DNA from: Chloroflexota bacterium
GTDB lineage: Bacteria; Chloroflexota; Dehalococcoidia; JACPQK01
Direction of reading: 5' to 3'
Assembly: GCA_016190505.1 (NCBI GenBank)
Contig: JACPQM010000032.1
Coordinates: 1 to 57,392 of the forward strand
DNA length: 57,392 nt
Shown: piece after piece, positions 54,901-57,392 of the stretch
Layout: the number at the start of each line of letters is the position of its first letter
Numbering within the stretch: the stretch's first letter is position 1
The notes under the pieces: generated by a model
The model's database searches: none
Seen by the model: the letters and a program-made list of their open reading frames with translations, nothing else
What the model was told of the DNA's origin: nothing
Translations under genes and position numbers: made by a program

Positions 54901-55430
54901 TGGTCCGGGCTTCCATCGGCGTTGACGTCCACATTGAACTGGCCCCATGACCAGGCGTCTCCCGGCAGGCAGTCGCCCGGCCTGGCGGAGTTTGGGGTGC
55001 TCAGTTGGACGGTCTGGGAGGTGATGGCTGGCATGCTGCCCTGGGGCGAGGTGGTCACCGCGCTGAAGGACAGGTCGCGAGGGGCCACCAGGCCGGCCAG
55101 GCCGCTGGGCGCCGTGGTGGCGAGGGTCGCCCCGGCCCAGCGCGGGCTATTGCCCGGCAGGCCAGCGGGCTGGGTTGTGGTGGCCGTCGTGTTGGCCGTC
55201 TGGGGCGCCGTCGGCGTCAGCGGCACGGGGCTGGGGTTGCTGGTAGCTACGGGCGTGGTGGACTGGTTGGGGCCTCCGGCTTGCCCGGAGACCAGGTAGG
55301 TGGCTACCGGCGCCACCGTGAGCCAGAAGACGGCCAGCGCCAGCACACGGTACAGGTTCCGCGGCAGACGCGGCAGGCGCCGGTGCTGCCGTCTCCAACG
55401 GTAAGCCTGACAGTGCGGTCGGCGGAACAT
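51972..55430 (-). CDS. Giant secreted subtilase with Asp-rich repeats, second paralogue
   Basis: A 1152-residue paralogue of the 46679-50143 product with the same design: an Arg-rich N-terminus, a helix at about 28-48, Asp-rich units (DTDSDGMFDQVDLSIGDNVFGEG, DTDGDGRYDTMDLSTDGDAFGEG), a prodomain-like segment and a C-terminal S8 domain. Its catalytic motifs are VIDADFDRNHEDL, GGHGTHVSG, AAGNECRD and GTSMATPHVSG. The last 400 residues are almost identical to the first copy, while the repeat region differs. It has an additional duplicated VFGSTGSYxxG segment near residue 260. AAAGG lies 5 nt before the ATG. It may process surface proteins or digest extracellular protein. Confidence 0.88.
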   Translation of the reverse strand: MFRRPHCQAYRWRRQHRRLPRLPRNLYRVLALAVFWLTVAPVATYLVSGQAGGPNQSTTPVATSNPSPVPLTPTAPQTANTTATTTQPAGLPGNSPRWAGATLATTAPSGLAGLVAPRDLSFSAVTTSPQGSMPAITSQTVQLSTPNSARPGDCLPGDAWSWGQFNVDVNADGSPDQVHFVLSIFSSVGSVDSVDISSDDSSFCETAGGSLTNGTTGTDDDERITSSGTLVRLGPSYAFQLVFGSTGSYLDGEMHLEEEVLVFGSTGSYPSGVSYYASITAATWYVATVTGTDLDGDGAAGDTFYAALSDTDSDGMFDQVDLSIGDNVFGEGNPGDGIVDYSATDNTNDERVTGSANVKLGANTFYLSFDATPGAAPAVAMTLSAAWYQGVFTIDLDADGLADDTLRFVLSDTDGDGRYDTMDLSTDGDAFGEGTLSGQVPLQAGANDDERLGMSNAGGSAIVRLGDYYSFTVAFVNNPSAGGNVASIRSETWYAGSFTIDSDGDEAANDTVYFVLGDTDSDGRYDTLDIETDDGPGSPATLGEGSLSGQSPRQTGVNDDERLGTGSGGGNAGGSATVRLGLHMFTVAFDNNPAAPARTDDARLTAQWYAGTLDGLAFVQISPTSNGLYTVLELDANRSGAYESSEVLATTPTNLSMGNAHSTLTWRGNPSLASSVTLSRSAGGQAVAPNANPSSLLNSSPSAAPSASGILFQQAEQAQREADAQDGQESTQPIPPQAVEPSPARVTRDINNQPLAGDEVVVTLDPNLPDPERRLRQIAFATGATFLGSVSATRTYQLQFQVADLTALDRVIARLEGFTGVASASHHYLLDELARTPNDSRYPSWGEAAGEGWDLRAMRAPEAWDTTTGSPSVRIAVIDADFDRNHEDLRDNVTSLSAPKRTKAGGHGTHVSGTICARGDNAVGVAGVVWDCSLSLYDFGGASPVKAQEAMIAAVQSGARIINMSLQWVDNNQCGTVGTPATSKKVQEVNNILKGGLDYARRERRDVLWVFAAGNECRDTRYASPASLVSKYPENIIVVSSIGPAGDLSYFSNYGDLVTVVAPGEDILSTLPSNDYGLLSGTSMATPHVSGLAALIMSRRPALSAAQVKQCITGSAGPSSRNHSYKLVNAAEALRCGETTAPPSPQRVYGGG

Positions 55431-55504
55431 GCGGCCTTTCTGAGGCTGTGCTTGCGGCGCCTGAGGGCGCCCTACCGGCCAGGCAGCCTCTTCTATATGC
55501 CATC

Positions 55505-55558
55505 TCTATACCTCAAATATGGGGGGGGAACCAGTGGCTTAGTTCTAGAACAATGTTC
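55505..55558 (-). promoter_or_regulatory. Shared promoter/operator, second subtilase
   Basis: On the minus strand the near-palindrome AGAACATTGTTCT (55547-55559) is followed by ACTGGTT, and 18 bp later by TATAGA (55505-55510). The palindrome overlaps the stop codon of the upstream collagen-like gene, so the two genes are packed but separately promoted. Confidence 0.6.
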
Positions 55559-56622
55559 TATTCTTCCACCACGAAGACCACCATGTTGGCGCCACGGACC
55601 ACGGGACCACCACTTCCGTTGTAGGCGAGGAAGTACAAGGAATGCTGGCCCGCCGACAATGTCAACGTCTGAGATATGGAGAAGGGCATACTCTGCCCTG
55701 AGCTGCCATAGACACCGCGGTACTCATTCCACCGGGCCGGATCACGGGACTCCGCCACCGCCAGGCGCAGCAGGTAGCTCTGGTTGGCCCGGTAGTCCAC
55801 CACTCCCGACACAATGACCACTACCTTGGACCTTTTGGCAACGGTTACTGGCACAGTCAGCCCGCTGAGCCAGCTCCGCTCCTGACCTGAGGTGTCCAGA
55901 GACAGCTCACCCAGGCTGGCCTCGTACACGGCGTCCAACCGCCCGCGGTCGCCCTTATCGTCCTTCGGCGCCGCCGGGCCAGGCGGGCCTGGCGGTCCGG
56001 CCGGGCCGGGATCGCCCTTATCGCCTTTTTCACCCCTGGGCCCCTGTGGCCCCAGCGGCCCAGCCCCGCCGGGGTCCCCCTGGTCGCCCATCGGGCCCGG
56101 CGGGCCAGGCGGGCCTGGTGGGCCGGCTGGTCCAGGGTCGCCCTGGTCCCCCTTCACACCCGGCGGTCCCGGCGGCCCCTGCTCACCCCTCGGCCCCTGG
56201 ACTGGGGCCGCCCCGTAGCCGGGGGCAGGGCTGGTCTGGGGCCTGGCAGGCGCGACGCCACCACCACCCAGGGCCTTGAAGGCCGAGACTACCGGCCCTT
56301 CCTCTTCCTCCTCGGGCGCAGCAGCCTGGCTGACCAACCCCACGATGGCCGCTGACGAGAGGAACGGTGTATATGCCGGCCCATCAGCTTCCCTCAGGCT
56401 GCCCGACGACTCGTGCACCGGTCCATCCGGCTCGCCGACCGGCCAGGCCCTGAGGGGCGCATAGGCCGGCCCCGAGGGCTCGGCGGCCCAGAGTTCCGTC
56501 AAGGACTGCCCACTGGCAACCGCCACCAGGGCCGTGGAGCAAGACAGCGTCAGCGCCACGGTCAGCGCGCGAGTCACCCAGGACCTCCGATTGCGTCGGA
56601 CATGCACCCGGTTGCACCACAT
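55558..56622 (-). CDS. Collagen-like secreted protein with a globular head
   Basis: A 354-residue protein with a basic N-terminus and export helix (about 16-38), a 90-residue spacer, 25 consecutive Gly-X-Y triplets (about 143-218: [30 protein letters not shown]), and a 120-residue beta-rich head ([21 protein letters not shown]..., ending VVFVVEE). The head could be C1q-like and would trimerise the stalk. The ATG at 56622 has GGGGAGG 7 nt upstream. It is transcribed toward the second subtilase and carries the same promoter signature. Bacterial collagen-like proteins usually form surface filaments. Confidence 0.82.
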   Translation of the reverse strand: MWCNRVHVRRNRRSWVTRALTVALTLSCSTALVAVASGQSLTELWAAEPSGPAYAPLRAWPVGEPDGPVHESSGSLREADGPAYTPFLSSAAIVGLVSQAAAPEEEEEGPVVSAFKALGGGGVAPARPQTSPAPGYGAAPVQGPRGEQGPPGPPGVKGDQGDPGPAGPPGPPGPPGPMGDQGDPGGAGPLGPQGPRGEKGDKGDPGPAGPPGPPGPAAPKDDKGDRGRLDAVYEASLGELSLDTSGQERSWLSGLTVPVTVAKRSKVVVIVSGVVDYRANQSYLLRLAVAESRDPARWNEYRGVYGSSGQSMPFSISQTLTLSAGQHSLYFLAYNGSGGPVVRGANMVVFVVEE

Positions 56623-56675
56623 ATTCGAGCCTCCCCAGAATCGTCCTGACCGCTCAGGCGGACAAAGGTGCCCCG

Positions 56676-56716
56676 ATTGTATCCCAAACACATACCTCAC
56701 GCTAGTAACAATGTTC
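56676..56716 (-). promoter_or_regulatory. Shared promoter/operator, collagen-like gene
   Basis: On the minus strand GAACATTGTT is followed directly by ACTAGCG, then 18 bp later by TACAAT (56676-56681). The -35/-10-like spacing equals that of the two subtilase promoters; the operator lies closer because about 14 bp are missing. Confidence 0.6.
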
Positions 56717-56739
56717 TAGAGCTACGTTCCACCCTCGGA

Positions 56740-56850
56740 CTCCAGGCTACAGACTCCAGGCTCCGGGTACGGGGCCCTTGGTCCGTAGGTCTCTAGCCTG
56801 GAGCCCGTAGCCCGCAGTCTGAAGCCCGTTGCCTGTAGCCTGTAGCCCGC
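56740..56850. repeat. Degenerate short-repeat stretch (CCTGTAGCC/CTCCAGGCT type)
   Basis: About 110 bp built of variants of TAGCCTGTAGCC and AGACTCCAGGCT, with an exact inverted pair CTCCAGGCTA (56740-56749) and TAGCCTGGAG (56794-56803). It separates the collagen-like gene from the iron-sulfur subunit gene. No coding function is likely. Confidence 0.55.
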
Positions 56851-56933
56851 CCATGTGCTATAATGCCCCCTATCTTAGCCGGCTATGGCCCACTGCGGGC
56901 CACATTCATGTTGACCAAACCGGGAGGTATCGA

Positions 56934-57392
56934 GTGAGCGCGCGCCAGTTGGGGATTGTGTTCGACATCAACAAATGCATGGGCTGCCAGACGTGCACGG
57001 TGGCCTGCAAGATGATGTGGACCAACTACAAGGGCATGGACCACATGTGGTGGTGCAAGGTCAACACCATGCCCGGCAAAGGCTCGCCCAAGGACTGGGA
57101 GCAGATGGGCGGGGGCTACGATGCTCAGGGCAAGCTGGTCCTGGGCAAGCTGCCTGCCCTCGAGGAGTTCGGCGAGGCCTGGGAGTTCAACTACGAGGAG
57201 GTGTTCTACGGGGGGAACCCCGAGGCCTACCTCCATCCCGTCAAGGACGGCAAGCCCTACAAGCCCACCTGGGGCCCCAACTGGGACGAAGACATTGGGG
57301 CCGGTGAATACCCCAACTCCTATTTCTTCTATCTCCCCCGTCTGTGCAACTCCTGCTCGAAGCCCCCTTGCGTGGACGCCTGCCCGGGCAAG
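56934..57392 (+). CDS. Beta (iron-sulfur) subunit of a type II DMSO-reductase-family enzyme, cut by the window end
   Basis: The first 153 residues of a larger protein. After GTG at 56934 (GGGAGG 6 nt upstream) comes IVFDINKCMGCQTCTVACKMMW, the first [4Fe-4S] motif. WWCKVNTMPGKGSPKDWEQMGGG and a long insertion lead to CNSCSKPPCVDACPGK, the second motif. This matches the beta subunits of ethylbenzene dehydrogenase, selenate, chlorate and nitrate reductases and nitrite oxidoreductase, which pass electrons between a molybdenum subunit and a cytochrome. The product's substrate depends on the alpha subunit, which lies outside the window. Confidence 0.87.
   Translation, partial: MSARQLGIVFDINKCMGCQTCTVACKMMWTNYKGMDHMWWCKVNTMPGKGSPKDWEQMGGGYDAQGKLVLGKLPALEEFGEAWEFNYEEVFYGGNPEAYLHPVKDGKPYKPTWGPNWDEDIGAGEYPNSYFFYLPRLCNSCSKPPCVDACPGK

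Noticed and set aside
50222..56716. Reading the GAACATTGTTC palindromes as LexA (SOS) boxes
   Set aside because: Gram-positive LexA boxes have GAAC and GTTC four bases apart, whereas here they are three apart, and the downstream genes are surface proteins rather than DNA repair genes.
56740..56850. A structured RNA gene in the degenerate repeat region
   Set aside because: The pairing comes from short repeated words; no known RNA family motif or promoter-terminator pair was seen.

Overview
The window is high-GC bacterial DNA, most plausibly from an uncultured Chloroflexota (Dehalococcoidia-like) bacterium. This is inferred from a reductive-dehalogenase-like protein without a Tat signal, a hydantoinase-B/acetone-carboxylase-type gene beside a lone thiolase, large secreted proteins anchored by lipoboxes or C-terminal helices with no sign of outer-membrane porins, and many short palindromic intergenic repeats. 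No rRNA or tRNA gene, CRISPR array, prophage or IS transposase was recognised.

Layout. (1) 1-8.0 kb: an oligopeptide-type solute-binding lipoprotein, a VapBC-like toxin-antitoxin pair, a thiolase with a decayed second thiolase C-terminus beside it, a HyuB-like gene fused to an acetone-carboxylase-gamma-like zinc domain, and a divergent reductive-dehalogenase-like gene. (2) 8.2-19.8 kb, all on the minus strand: at least twelve small exported or lipid-anchored proteins (including a tandemly duplicated two-gene unit, a metzincin-like protease, a BsuPI-domain protein and two DUF4367-like proteins). Four copies of a 140-200 bp repeat sit directly upstream of four transcription units, and a membrane-anchored LuxR-type regulator lies at the cluster's upstream end. 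(3) 20.3-30.5 kb, plus strand: a compact operon for a trans-envelope electron conduit. It encodes 7-, 8-, 6-, 15- and 8/9-heme c-type cytochromes, a b-type cytochrome, a Tat-exported four-cluster ferredoxin-like protein and an NrfD-type quinone-interacting protein. The last gene is a lipoprotein in which 21 collagen-type Gly-X-Y triplets separate the lipid anchor from a multiheme domain. (4) 30.6-42.1 kb: a lipoprotein glycoside hydrolase of clan GH-A type, a 2955-residue surface protein with many carboxypeptidase-regulatory-like domains, and small membrane proteins. (5) 42.1-46.6 kb: two divergent MFS exporters and a solitary nitrogenase-component-1-like protein. (6) 46.7-56.7 kb: two very large paralogous subtilases with Asp-rich repeats on either side of an oppositely oriented FAD oxidoreductase, then a collagen-like secreted protein. 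The two subtilase genes and the collagen-like gene share a promoter/operator signature. (7) The window ends inside the beta subunit of a type II DMSO-reductase-family enzyme.

How it fits together (inference): the cell appears to be a respiratory organism with an elaborate surface. The NrfD/FeS/cytochrome b module would exchange electrons with quinones, and the chain of multiheme proteins would carry them through the wall. The collagen-stalked cytochrome would be the outermost element. The secreted proteases, inhibitors and hydrolase would act in the same extracellular space. The strongest candidates for something undescribed are the collagen-stalked multiheme conduit, the repeat-controlled exported-protein cluster, and the shared promoter of the subtilase/collagen genes.
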